6,871 nucleotides of DNA, from NCBI GenBank assembly GCA_022360595.1, contig JAKSCN010000423.1, forward strand, positions 1 to 6,871, in the 5' to 3' direction. This document shows, piece by piece, positions 1-4,877 of this stretch. Every line of letters starts with the position of its first letter. The stretch's first letter is position 1. The notes beneath the pieces were generated by a model, which was not told where the DNA came from, searched no databases, and saw nothing but the letters and a program-made list of their open reading frames with translations. The position numbers were made by a program, and so were the translations under genes. The stretch comes from Chromatiales bacterium. GTDB lineage: Bacteria; Pseudomonadota; Gammaproteobacteria; Chromatiales; Chromatiaceae.

Positions 1-450
1 CCAACTATACTCAACGACACCACCGTCAGGATTTGATTTTGCGGTTTCAACAAATTTAATGAACAACCGCTGACCATCGGCATCCTTGGCATCAGCCAGA
101 TTCTTACCAATTAACTCCGGTTTATGCGGATGCATTACCATGGTCGGCACAGTGTCATTAATCCAGAAATAGCCAGCGTTCTCATAACGTAACGACTGCA
201 CGCTCGCCATTGCCCGTGCTTGCGCCTCCGCTTCTGCCAGCTCCCCTTTTTGCGCAAGCTTTCCATACCTCTCAATAACGCCATAGGTAGTTTCCACCAA
301 CGTCCGCATCGCCAGCTTTCGCTCAGCTATTTGGTTATCATGAAACTGATTCAAGACTATAAATAAAAGAACAATAATTGCGGCGACCGAAACACCAACA
401 TTCAACCAAAACCGATGTCCCACTTTTAAGCGCGCTAATACAACTTGCAT
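1..450 (-). CDS. sCache_2 membrane sensor, probable methyl-accepting chemotaxis protein (N-terminal 150 residues, partial)
   Basis: The reading frame is open from an ATG at 450-448 to the left edge, giving 150 residues without a stop; the signalling part lies outside the window. Residues about 14-36 form a hydrophobic membrane segment after a short basic start. The following extracytoplasmic part has the single-Cache (sCache_2) pattern: a helix with AEAEAQARAMA, then LRYENAGYFWI, MVMHPHKPELIGKNL, DADGQRLF and a GGVVEYSW strand at the edge. Such domains sense small ligands such as carboxylates outside the membrane. The start is supported by GGGAG on the minus strand (plus 464-460), nine bases upstream. 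A FliA-like promoter upstream favours a chemoreceptor over a histidine kinase or diguanylate cyclase with the same sensor, but the output domain is not visible. The sensor family is confident, the chemoreceptor identity is inferred. Confidence 0.8.
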   Translation of the reverse strand, partial: MQVVLARLKVGHRFWLNVGVSVAAIIVLLFIVLNQFHDNQIAERKLAMRTLVETTYGVIERYGKLAQKGELAEAEAQARAMASVQSLRYENAGYFWINDTVPTMVMHPHKPELIGKNLADAKDADGQRLFIKFVETAKSNPDGGVVEYSW

Positions 451-504
451 GACTTCCGTCTCCCTCCACTTTGATCAACTGATGACTTCCAATTTTCCCT
501 CCAC
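449..504 (-). repeat. Imperfect duplication of the sensor gene's translation start region
   Basis: On the plus strand ATGACTTCC, a short spacer, then TCCCTCCAC occurs at 449-469 (3-base spacer) and again at 482-504 (5-base spacer). On the coding (minus) strand each copy reads GTGGAGGGA, spacer, GGAAGTCAT. Only the gene-proximal copy ends in a start codon; the distal copy continues CATCAG. It therefore duplicates a Shine-Dalgarno region without its start codon. Eighteen bases match between the copies. Confidence 0.6.
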
Positions 505-506
505 AT

Positions 507-533
507 GTATCGACGTGCTGTAACAGCCCTTTA
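507..533 (-). promoter_or_regulatory. sigma-28 (FliA)-like promoter of the sCache sensor gene
   Basis: Read on the minus strand there is TAAA (plus 533-530), exactly 15 bases, then GTCGATAC (plus 514-507). The FliA consensus is TAAA-N15-GCCGATAA, so the -35 element is complete, the spacer exact and the -10 element matches at six of eight bases. Transcription would start near plus 500, leaving a leader of about 50 bases before the ATG at 450. Flagellar sigma control is usual for chemoreceptor genes, so position and gene type agree. Confidence 0.6.
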
Positions 534-543
534 ACAGACTATT
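529..543 (+). repeat. 15-base direct repeat, copy 1
   Basis: CTTTAACAGACTATT is identical to the sequence at 685-699. This copy overlaps the -35 end of the FliA-like promoter and runs into AGACT-attc-AGTCT, a small inverted repeat (536-549). The related inverted word GTCTGTT lies at 570-576. A regulator site is possible; no family is recognised. Confidence 0.6.
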
Positions 544-684
544 CAGTCTATTTTGGCTCCAGAGACTGGTCTGTTGACATAAGTCAGGCAATTAACCTTT
601 ATATTTTAATATTCTGATAAAGAGCCAACATCCACCAAACAATTCAAGCCGCACCAGCCTTCAAAATTGACATTCCGCAGTCCT

Positions 685-699
685 CTTTAACAGACTATT
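685..699 (+). repeat. 15-base direct repeat, copy 2
   Basis: This is the second exact copy of CTTTAACAGACTATT, 156 bases after the first. Here it is part of a 6-bp AT-rich inverted repeat (CTTTAA 685-690 and TTAAAG 699-704) followed by seven T residues at 707-713. That could act as a weak plus-strand terminator, but the stem has almost no GC pairs. A protein-binding site is equally possible. Confidence 0.55.
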
Positions 700-737
700 T
701 AAAGCATTTTTTTCAACGATAAATTCATTAATATTTA

Positions 738-769
738 TCAGGAAATATCTCCTTATATTTTCACCCTGA
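738..769. other. Nested AT-rich inverted repeat
   Basis: AAATAT (743-748) pairs with ATATTT (755-760) around a 6-base loop. The flanking TCAGG (738-742) pairs with CCTGA (765-769) after a 4-base bulge, giving 11 possible pairs. It lies about 150 bases before hvfA. Its role is unknown; in such AT-rich sequence the inner stem could arise by chance. Confidence 0.35.
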
Positions 770-793
770 CAAAAGTTAAAAGTATTTCACGCT

Positions 794-831
794 GTGATAA
801 ATCCGTGAGATCTATGTGATTCGAGTGTGAA
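794..831 (+). promoter_or_regulatory. Four GTGA direct repeats at exact 11-bp spacing, possible operator of the hvf operon
   Basis: GTGAT (794), GTGAG (805), GTGAT (816) and GTGAA (827) start exactly 11 bp apart, so all four face the same side of the helix. Three of the four are preceded by T. OmpR/PhoB-family response regulators bind direct half-sites at this spacing, the pho box being the classic case, although the half-site here differs from TGTCA. The array ends about 80 bases before the hvfA start. A copper- or stress-responsive regulator is a reasonable guess, but no regulator gene is present and no good -10 box was found just downstream (the nearest is around TCTATG at 845-850). Confidence 0.4.
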
Positions 832-832
832 T

Positions 833-906
833 TTCTCCTGCCACTCTATGCCCCAGATGACGCAGCAACAGGCAGTCATCCCTTTTAAGAATTACTCGCA
901 GGAGAA
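833..906 (+). promoter_or_regulatory. hvfA leader with ribosome binding site paired to an upstream anti-SD
   Basis: The hvfA Shine-Dalgarno AGGAG (900-904) lies 8 bases before the ATG. The segment GCAGGAGAA (898-906) is exactly complementary to TTCTCCTGC (833-841), and pairing extends by about two more A-T pairs with one bulged T. The 56-base loop holds a second stem, GATGAC (856-861) with GTCATC (875-880). If the transcript begins upstream of 833, this fold would hide the binding site and hold back translation until opened. No known riboswitch is recognised. The start site of transcription is not known, which is the main doubt. Confidence 0.45.
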
Positions 907-912
907 TTACAC

Positions 913-1227
913 ATGTCAAAAAAACAACTGAAATCCAGCATCACCCTGACCGCTACCTCTATCGCCCTGGGTCTGGCAACTGCCCCCATTGCAGCACAAG
1001 CAGAAACCAACCCCTTTGGGATGACTGCCCTGAGCAGCGGTTACATGGTGGTTGCTGACGCCAAGGGCACGGAGGGCAAATGTGGTGAAGGCAAATGCGG
1101 CGGCAGTAAATCTATGGAAAAGAAGTCCGACGGCAAATGCGGTGAAGGTAAGTGTGGCGGCAGCAAATCCATGGATAAAAAGATGGAAGGCAAGTGCGGC
1201 GAAGGTAAATGCGGCGGTAGCAACTAA
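913..1227 (+). CDS. hvfA: HvfA-type Cys-rich RiPP metallophore precursor peptide
   Basis: This 104-residue protein is the likely precursor of an oxazolone/thioamide-modified copper-binding peptide. Residues 1-30 form a Sec signal peptide: basic MSKKQLK, a hydrophobic stretch at 10-28, and a cleavage site after AQA30. Residues 33-50 (NPFGMTALSSGYMVVADA) resemble the conserved linker of the HvfA family. The tail from 54 has three (E/D)GKCGEGKCGG units with cysteines at 57/62, 76/81 and 95/100, joined by KSM(E/D)KK spacers. In Haemophilus the cysteines of EGKC motifs are the ones converted by HvfB with HvfC; the same is inferred here for up to six sites. The start has AGGAG 8 bases upstream. The hvfB maturase gene follows after 20 bases. 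Export after modification, with copper binding outside the cytoplasm, is the expected role. Other metals cannot be excluded. Confidence 0.9.
   Translation: MSKKQLKSSITLTATSIALGLATAPIAAQAETNPFGMTALSSGYMVVADAKGTEGKCGEGKCGGSKSMEKKSDGKCGEGKCGGSKSMDKKMEGKCGEGKCGGSN
1072..1224 (+). repeat. 57-bp in-frame tandem repeat (2.7 copies) encoding the double-EGKC tail
   Basis: The units lie at 1072-1128, 1129-1185 and 1186-1224 (truncated), each encoding a 19-residue period that begins (E/D)GKCGEGKCGG. In the 11-codon core, units 1 and 2 differ by four silent changes and one E/D change, and units 2 and 3 by five silent changes and one E/D change. The protein repeat is thus kept while the DNA has drifted, which points to selection on the motif rather than a recent slippage copy. 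Confidence 0.9.
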
Positions 1228-1247
1228 GAGAACTAAGGGATAGAGCC

Positions 1248-2096
1248 ATGCAGAACAATACAACAACGATACACGGTGCGGGACTGGGACTACGGCGCTC
1301 ACTGATGACACCGTTGACAGAGCGGCCAGATCAGGCAGCCGACTTCCTTGAAGTGGCTCCCGAGAACTGGATCGGCATTGGTGGTCAACTGGGCAAAGCC
1401 TTTCGCGCCTTGACCGAACGCTACCCGTTTGTTCTGCATGGCCTCTCCCTCTCTATCGGTGGTCCCAGCCCTTTGGATGAGGCCTTCATTCGTCAGGTAA
1501 AGGCGTTTATGGAGACCCACGACATCAAAATCTACAGTGAGCATCTAAGCTACTGCAGTGATGGTGGCCATCTGTATGATCTGATGCCGATCCCCTTCAG
1601 TGAAGAGGCAGTGAGCTACGTAGCCGAGCGCATAAAGCGCGTGCAGGATATCCTTGGCCAGCGTATCGCAATAGAGAATATCTCCTATTACGCCACAACC
1701 GGCCAGCAAATGGCGGAGATCGATTTTATCAACGCGGTGCTCGATGAAGCGGATTGCGACCTGCTGCTGGACGTGAACAACGTCTATGTAAACGCCGCTA
1801 ACCACGGTTACGAGCCACTGGCATTCATTAAAGCGTTACCGGGTGAACGCATCAGCTATCTGCACGTCGCCGGTCACTATCGCGAGGCCGATGATCTGAT
1901 TGTCGATACCCATGGTGCTGAAGTGGTCGATCCTGTCTGGCAGTTACTTGATCAGACCTACCAGCAGTTCGGGGTTATTCCCACCCTGCTTGAGCGCGAC
2001 TTCAATATCCCGCCACTGGAAGAGCTGGAGCCGGAGCGCAATCGAATCCATCAGTTGCAACTGCAGCAGGAGCATAACCATGTCCGCTGTGCTTAA
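1248..2096 (+). CDS. hvfB: MNIO-type (DUF692) RiPP maturase, HvfB family
   Basis: This 282-residue protein is a multinuclear non-heme iron oxidative enzyme with the DUF692 TIM-barrel fold, which oxidatively modifies cysteines of the precursor in the cytoplasm. Family motifs run in order: GAGLGLRR (10-17), DFLEVAPENW (32-41), HGLSLSIGG (64-72), SEHLSYC (97-103), LYDLMPIPF (109-117), IAIENISYY (140-148), LLLDVNNVYVNA (172-183), YLHVAGH (204-210), DTHG (220-223) and LLERDFN (247-253). Likely iron ligands, by analogy with MbnB, are among H64, H99, E143, N177, H206, D220, H222 and E249; all candidate positions are filled, so the enzyme looks intact. Length is normal for the family. AAGGGA at 1235-1240 precedes the start by 7 bases. 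It follows hvfA closely and overlaps hvfC by 17 bases, as expected for one transcript. Naming as HvfB rests on the precursor and partner types. Confidence 0.93.
   Translation: MQNNTTTIHGAGLGLRRSLMTPLTERPDQAADFLEVAPENWIGIGGQLGKAFRALTERYPFVLHGLSLSIGGPSPLDEAFIRQVKAFMETHDIKIYSEHLSYCSDGGHLYDLMPIPFSEEAVSYVAERIKRVQDILGQRIAIENISYYATTGQQMAEIDFINAVLDEADCDLLLDVNNVYVNAANHGYEPLAFIKALPGERISYLHVAGHYREADDLIVDTHGAEVVDPVWQLLDQTYQQFGVIPTLLERDFNIPPLEELEPERNRIHQLQLQQEHNHVRCA
2068..2072 (+). promoter_or_regulatory. Ribosome binding site fixing the hvfC start inside hvfB
   Basis: AGGAG within the hvfB reading frame lies 7 bases before the ATG at 2080. It selects this start over the upstream extension of the frame to 1900, which lies wholly within hvfB and encodes no domain of the family, and over the ATG at 2098. 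The 17-base overlap of hvfB and hvfC suggests translational coupling. Confidence 0.75.
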
Positions 2097-2853
2097 CATG
2101 AAAGCTGATACCCGCCCCGAATTTCAACAGCAGCAGCTCACCTTTGCGGCGCACATTCGCAACCCTGAGCAGCATGCCAAACCGCAGGATGTGGAAGAGC
2201 GGCGTATGGCGATCTATCGGGATCTCTTCTACAACAATGTCGAAGGTATTATCAGTAACGGCTTTCCGGTGCTGCGTAAACTCTATAACGATAACAACTG
2301 GCATCGGCTGGTGCGCGGTTTCTTTGGAACACACCGCTCAAAGACCCCCTACTTCAGCAAGCTGCCGGAGGAGTTTCTCAGCTATCTCGAAGATGAATAT
2401 CAGCCCCAAGCAAGCGATCCCGATTTTCTGCTGGAGCTGGCCCACTACGAGTGGGTTGAGCTGGCCCTGGCCATTGCTGATGAAGAGGTTGAGTTCAGTG
2501 ACAATCATGATGATCTGCTCACCGGCAAACCAACATTGTCACCCTTAGCCTGGCTGCTGCACTACCGTTATCCGGTACACCGGATAAGCCCTGACTTTTA
2601 CCCTGAACAGGCGCCGGAGCAGCCCACCAGTCTGGTGGTCTACCGCGCCCGGGACGACAAGGTCTGTTTTCTGGAGCTCAATCCCGTCTCTGCCCGTCTG
2701 TTGCAACTGATCAGCGACCACCCAGGTGAGACGGCGCACACCCTTTTGCAGCAGATCGCAAAAGAGCTGGGGCATCCCAATCCTGATGCTGTGATAGCGG
2801 GCGGGGAACAACTGCTCAGCGACCTGATCAACCGCAATGTCCTCATCGTATAA
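2080..2853 (+). CDS. hvfC: DUF2063 RiPP maturation partner protein, HvfC family
   Basis: This 257-residue protein is the usual partner of DUF692/MNIO maturases and is thought to bind the precursor and present it to HvfB. Residues about 15-105 form the DUF2063 (HvfC/BufC N-terminal) helical domain, with the hallmarks EERRMAIYRDLFYNNVEGI (39-57), FPVLRKLY (62-69) and FFGTHRSKTPYF (81-92). A middle part (115-135) has HYEWVELALA. The C-terminal part (about 150-257) ends in a small helical or winged-helix-like region from NPVSARLLQLI (201-211) to DLINRNVLIV (248-257), the place where a RiPP recognition element-like fold is expected in this family. There are no membrane segments and only one cysteine. 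The DNA-binding label once attached to DUF2063 is probably misleading in this context. Start choice rests on AGGAG at 2068-2072. Confidence 0.9.
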   Translation: MSAVLNMKADTRPEFQQQQLTFAAHIRNPEQHAKPQDVEERRMAIYRDLFYNNVEGIISNGFPVLRKLYNDNNWHRLVRGFFGTHRSKTPYFSKLPEEFLSYLEDEYQPQASDPDFLLELAHYEWVELALAIADEEVEFSDNHDDLLTGKPTLSPLAWLLHYRYPVHRISPDFYPEQAPEQPTSLVVYRARDDKVCFLELNPVSARLLQLISDHPGETAHTLLQQIAKELGHPNPDAVIAGGEQLLSDLINRNVLIV

Positions 2854-2877
2854 AAAGAATCAAACGGAGTACTTTAA

Positions 2878-3474
2878 ATGCTGACACTCATCAAGCGCGC
2901 ACATGGTCTGCTCGATATGACCAAAGCGATCGACTTTTTGGGCCCACTGGCTCTGCGCCTCTACCTGGCGCCGATCTTCTGGATGGCCGGCACCAAAAAG
3001 CTGGCCGATATGGAGAGTACCATCGCCTGGTTTGGCAACCCCGACTGGGGACTGGGTCTCCCTTTCCCGGCACTACTGGCCTACCTCGCCACCTTTACCG
3101 AAATTATTGGCGCGATACTGCTCACTTTCGGTTTTGCCGTGCGTTATATCTCTATACCGTTGATGATCACCATGGTGGTCGCAGCAGTCACCGTCCACTG
3201 GCAAAACGGCTGGCTGGCGATTGCCGAAGGCAGTAGCAGCCTGTTCGCCAATGACCGCACCGTCGGTGCAATAGAACGCCTGGATCGTGCTAAAGACATT
3301 CTACGTGAGTACGGCAACTATAGCTGGCTGACCGAGAACGGCAGCATTGTGGTGCTGAACAACGGCATCGAGTTTGCCGCCACCTATTTCATTATGCTGC
3401 TGGTGCTGTTCTTTATCGGCGCCGGGCGTTACCTCAGCATCGACTACTGGATGAAGCACAAATTCACCGACTAA
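2878..3474 (+). CDS. hvfX: DoxX-family membrane protein of the hvf operon (HvfX-like)
   Basis: This 198-residue integral membrane protein begins 24 bases after hvfC, with CGGAG at 2865-2869 eight bases before the ATG. Hydrophobic segments lie at about 18-38, 62-86, 89-107 and 164-182, the four-helix plan of DoxX/DoxD proteins. Family-like motifs are LALRLYLAPIFWMAGTKKL (24-42) and FTEIIGAILL (73-82). A hydrophilic insert of about 55 residues (108-163) separates helices three and four and is longer than in the smallest DoxX proteins. DoxX genes commonly accompany hvfABC-type operons; a role in redox handling, metal traffic or export of the modified peptide has been supposed, but the function is not shown by this sequence. 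It has no cysteine, which speaks against thiol chemistry by the protein itself. The hvfX symbol rests on context and is less certain than the family. Confidence 0.8.
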   Translation: MLTLIKRAHGLLDMTKAIDFLGPLALRLYLAPIFWMAGTKKLADMESTIAWFGNPDWGLGLPFPALLAYLATFTEIIGAILLTFGFAVRYISIPLMITMVVAAVTVHWQNGWLAIAEGSSSLFANDRTVGAIERLDRAKDILREYGNYSWLTENGSIVVLNNGIEFAATYFIMLLVLFFIGAGRYLSIDYWMKHKFTD

Positions 3475-3490
3475 CAGAAGGGCCTCCCGA

Positions 3491-3528
3491 AAAACTTGTC
3501 TGCTATAGTTGTGGCAGACAGGTTTTTT
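3491..3528 (+). terminator. Rho-independent terminator of the hvf operon
   Basis: ACTTGTCTGC (3494-3503) pairs with GCAGACAGGT (3514-3523) as a 10-bp stem with one G-U pair and a 10-base loop, followed by a run of six T (3523-3528). Three A residues before the stem can pair with the T run, so it could also work from the other side. It lies 17 bases after the hvfX stop codon and separates the operon from ilvA. Confidence 0.85.
3501..3509 (+). promoter_or_regulatory. Possible extended -10 promoter of ilvA inside the terminator loop
   Basis: TGCTATAGT matches the extended -10 pattern TGnTATAAT with one mismatch. No good -35 hexamer lies 16-18 bases upstream. Transcription would start near 3516, leaving a leader of about 30 bases before the ATG at 3545. 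This is the only promoter-like sequence in the short gap, but the call is weak. Confidence 0.3.
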
Positions 3529-3544
3529 AATTGCTGAGGCAGTC

Positions 3545-4780
3545 ATGACCACCGCATCACCAGTAACGCTAGAGACCATTAAATCGGCCCAGACCCGCAT
3601 AGCGGATGCTATCTTCTGCACCCCTTGCGCCCGCTCCGAAACACTGAGTGAACGACTGGGCTGCAATCTCTACCTCAAACTGGAAAACCTGCAGATGACC
3701 GGTTCATTCAAGGACCGGGGCGCAATCAATAAGATGCGTCAGCTCAGTGATGCGCAACGCGCGGCCGGCGTCATTACCGCATCTGCCGGCAACCACGCCC
3801 AAGGTGTTGCCCATGCCGCTAAACTCAGCGGAGTAAAGGCTACCATCGTCATGCCGGAAACCACCCCACTGGCAAAAATACGCGGCACCAAAGTGCTGGG
3901 CGCAGAAATCGTGCTGCACGGTAGTGGTTATGATGACGCTTATGAGAAAGCGTGCCAGATTCAGGATGAGCAAGGCTATACCTTCATCCACGCCTTTAAT
4001 GACGAGGCTATTATTGCCGGACAAGGCACTGTGGGACTCGAGATACTCGACCAGGTGCCTAACCCCGATCTGATCGTGGTGCCAGTCGGCGGTGGTGGGC
4101 TGATCTCAGGCATCGCCACTGTGGTTAAGAGCCTCAAACCGGATACTGACATCATAGGCGTTGAAGCAAAACGCCTGCCTGCTATGCAGCGCAGTCTTGC
4201 CGCCGGTGAGGTGGTGGCTCAGCCTTCCAGCAGTACGCTAGCTGACGGTATCGCCATCGCCCGGGTGGGCGATAAGACTCTGCCGATTGTCAGCCGGACA
4301 ACATCCGGCATAGTGACTGTCAGTGAGGAGGAGATCAGTTACGCAATCCTGCAGCTCCTGGAGATGGAGAAGACGTTGGCTGAGGGCGCAGGCGCCGTTG
4401 GCCTTGCCGCACTGGATAATCACCACATCGAGAACATCGGCGGTAAAAACGTCATAGTGGTCATCAGCGGCGGCAACATCGACATGACGTTGTTATCAAA
4501 GATTCTTGACCGTGGTCTGGAACGCGACGGTCGCCTTGCCCGCCTGAAAGTGGTTGTCCCCGACAAGCCAGGCAGCACCGCCACACTGGCCACGATTGTG
4601 GCGCAGGCCCACTCCAATATTTTGGAGATTTCCCAAAACCGCCACGCCAGCGAAGTACAACTTGAGGAGACTGAAGTGAGCCTCTCTCTGGAGACCCGGG
4701 GCAAGCGCCATATGCAGCAGATCATTGCGGCAATCGAGGAGCACGGCTTCACGGTTAAAACAGCCTCTACTGCTTATTAA
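3545..4780 (+). CDS. ilvA: Threonine ammonia-lyase, medium form with one C-terminal ACT domain
   Basis: This 411-residue PLP enzyme deaminates L-threonine to 2-oxobutanoate and ammonia, the first step toward isoleucine, or serves in threonine breakdown. Fold type II PLP motifs are present: the Schiff-base lysine K56 in GSFKDRG, SAGNHAQG (80-87) for substrate binding, the PLP phosphate loop GGGG (182-185), and SGGN (308-311). Residues about 335-405 form one ACT domain (VPDKPGSTATLATIVAQ... through EEHGFTV), so this is neither the roughly 500-residue IlvA with two ACT-like repeats nor the short TdcB without one. The ATG at 3545 has GAGG at 3536-3539; an earlier in-frame start at 3509 lies inside the terminator hairpin and is unlikely. 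It appears to be its own transcription unit. Whether its role is biosynthetic or catabolic cannot be told from the sequence. Confidence 0.92.
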   Translation: MTTASPVTLETIKSAQTRIADAIFCTPCARSETLSERLGCNLYLKLENLQMTGSFKDRGAINKMRQLSDAQRAAGVITASAGNHAQGVAHAAKLSGVKATIVMPETTPLAKIRGTKVLGAEIVLHGSGYDDAYEKACQIQDEQGYTFIHAFNDEAIIAGQGTVGLEILDQVPNPDLIVVPVGGGGLISGIATVVKSLKPDTDIIGVEAKRLPAMQRSLAAGEVVAQPSSSTLADGIAIARVGDKTLPIVSRTTSGIVTVSEEEISYAILQLLEMEKTLAEGAGAVGLAALDNHHIENIGGKNVIVVISGGNIDMTLLSKILDRGLERDGRLARLKVVVPDKPGSTATLATIVAQAHSNILEISQNRHASEVQLEETEVSLSLETRGKRHMQQIIAAIEEHGFTVKTASTAY

Positions 4781-4802
4781 TCAAACAATTAGGGGCTTTT
4801 TT
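4762..4802 (+). terminator. Probable terminator of ilvA overlapping its last codons
   Basis: AGCCTC (4762-4767) can pair with GGGGCT (4792-4797) using one G-U pair, followed by six T (4797-4802). The loop of 24 bases is long, though TAAT and ATTA within it can pair and shorten it. The stop codon lies in the loop. The T run and GC-rich stem end are typical, the loop is not. Confidence 0.45.
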
Positions 4803-4824
4803 ATTACCTCTTGATGCTGCATTG

Positions 4825-4860
4825 CGCTATCATTGACCGATTACTTTCCTATTGATAGCG
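4825..4860 (+). promoter_or_regulatory. 7-bp inverted repeat before the zinc-ribbon/SUMF1 gene
   Basis: CGCTATC (4825-4831) and GATAGCG (4854-4860) are perfect inverted repeats separated by 22 bases, the right arm ending 17 bases before the ATG at 4878. TATCAT (4828-4833), within the left arm, could be a -10 element, without a clear -35 box. The arms could be an operator or a leader hairpin. TTGACC at 4833-4838 has no -10 partner at proper spacing. Confidence 0.35.
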
Positions 4861-4877
4861 AAAAAGAAGAGCAGCAG

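Larger units (their letters stand above)
451..912. other. Divergent, AT-rich intergenic region without a convincing gene
   Basis: This 462-base gap separates the minus-strand sensor from the plus-strand Hvf operon. It is clearly richer in A and T than the genes, especially from about 590 to 790. It holds the FliA-like promoter, two copies of a 15-base direct repeat, AT-rich inverted repeats, a GTGA repeat array and an SD/anti-SD pairing next to hvfA. TTGACA hexamers occur at 574-579 and 667-672, but neither has a good -10 box at 16-18 bases; the first has TTTATA at 18 and TATATT at 20. I see no long open frame, RNA gene or mobile element. Confidence 0.7.

Noticed and set aside
574..605. Sigma-70 promoter from TTGACA at 574
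   Set aside because: The -35 box is perfect but the -10 candidates have wrong spacing (TATATT at 20 bases) or poor match (TTTATA at 18), and it would leave a leader of over 300 bases.
848..931. Small upstream open frame of 27 codons (ATG at 848) overlapping the start of hvfA in another frame
   Set aside because: It has no ribosome binding site and no recognisable character, and its span is better explained by leader structure. Kept only as a remote uORF possibility.
1041..1223. Cys-poor, repeat-rich antisense and alternate frames across the hvfA tail
   Set aside because: The 57-bp repeat keeps all frames open by its composition; only the HvfA frame has a binding site, a signal peptide and silent-site drift.
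1072..1224. CRISPR-like or mobile repeat reading of the 57-bp tandem units
   Set aside because: The units are directly adjacent, in frame and diverged at silent sites, as in a coding repeat, with no spacers.
913..1227. Metallothionein
   Set aside because: The cysteines sit singly in repeated EGKCG motifs behind a signal peptide and next to an MNIO maturase, unlike the CxC and CC clusters of cytoplasmic metallothioneins.
1900..2079. 60-residue N-terminal extension of HvfC
   Set aside because: It overlaps hvfB in another frame and lacks family features; the AGGAG before 2080 marks the real start.
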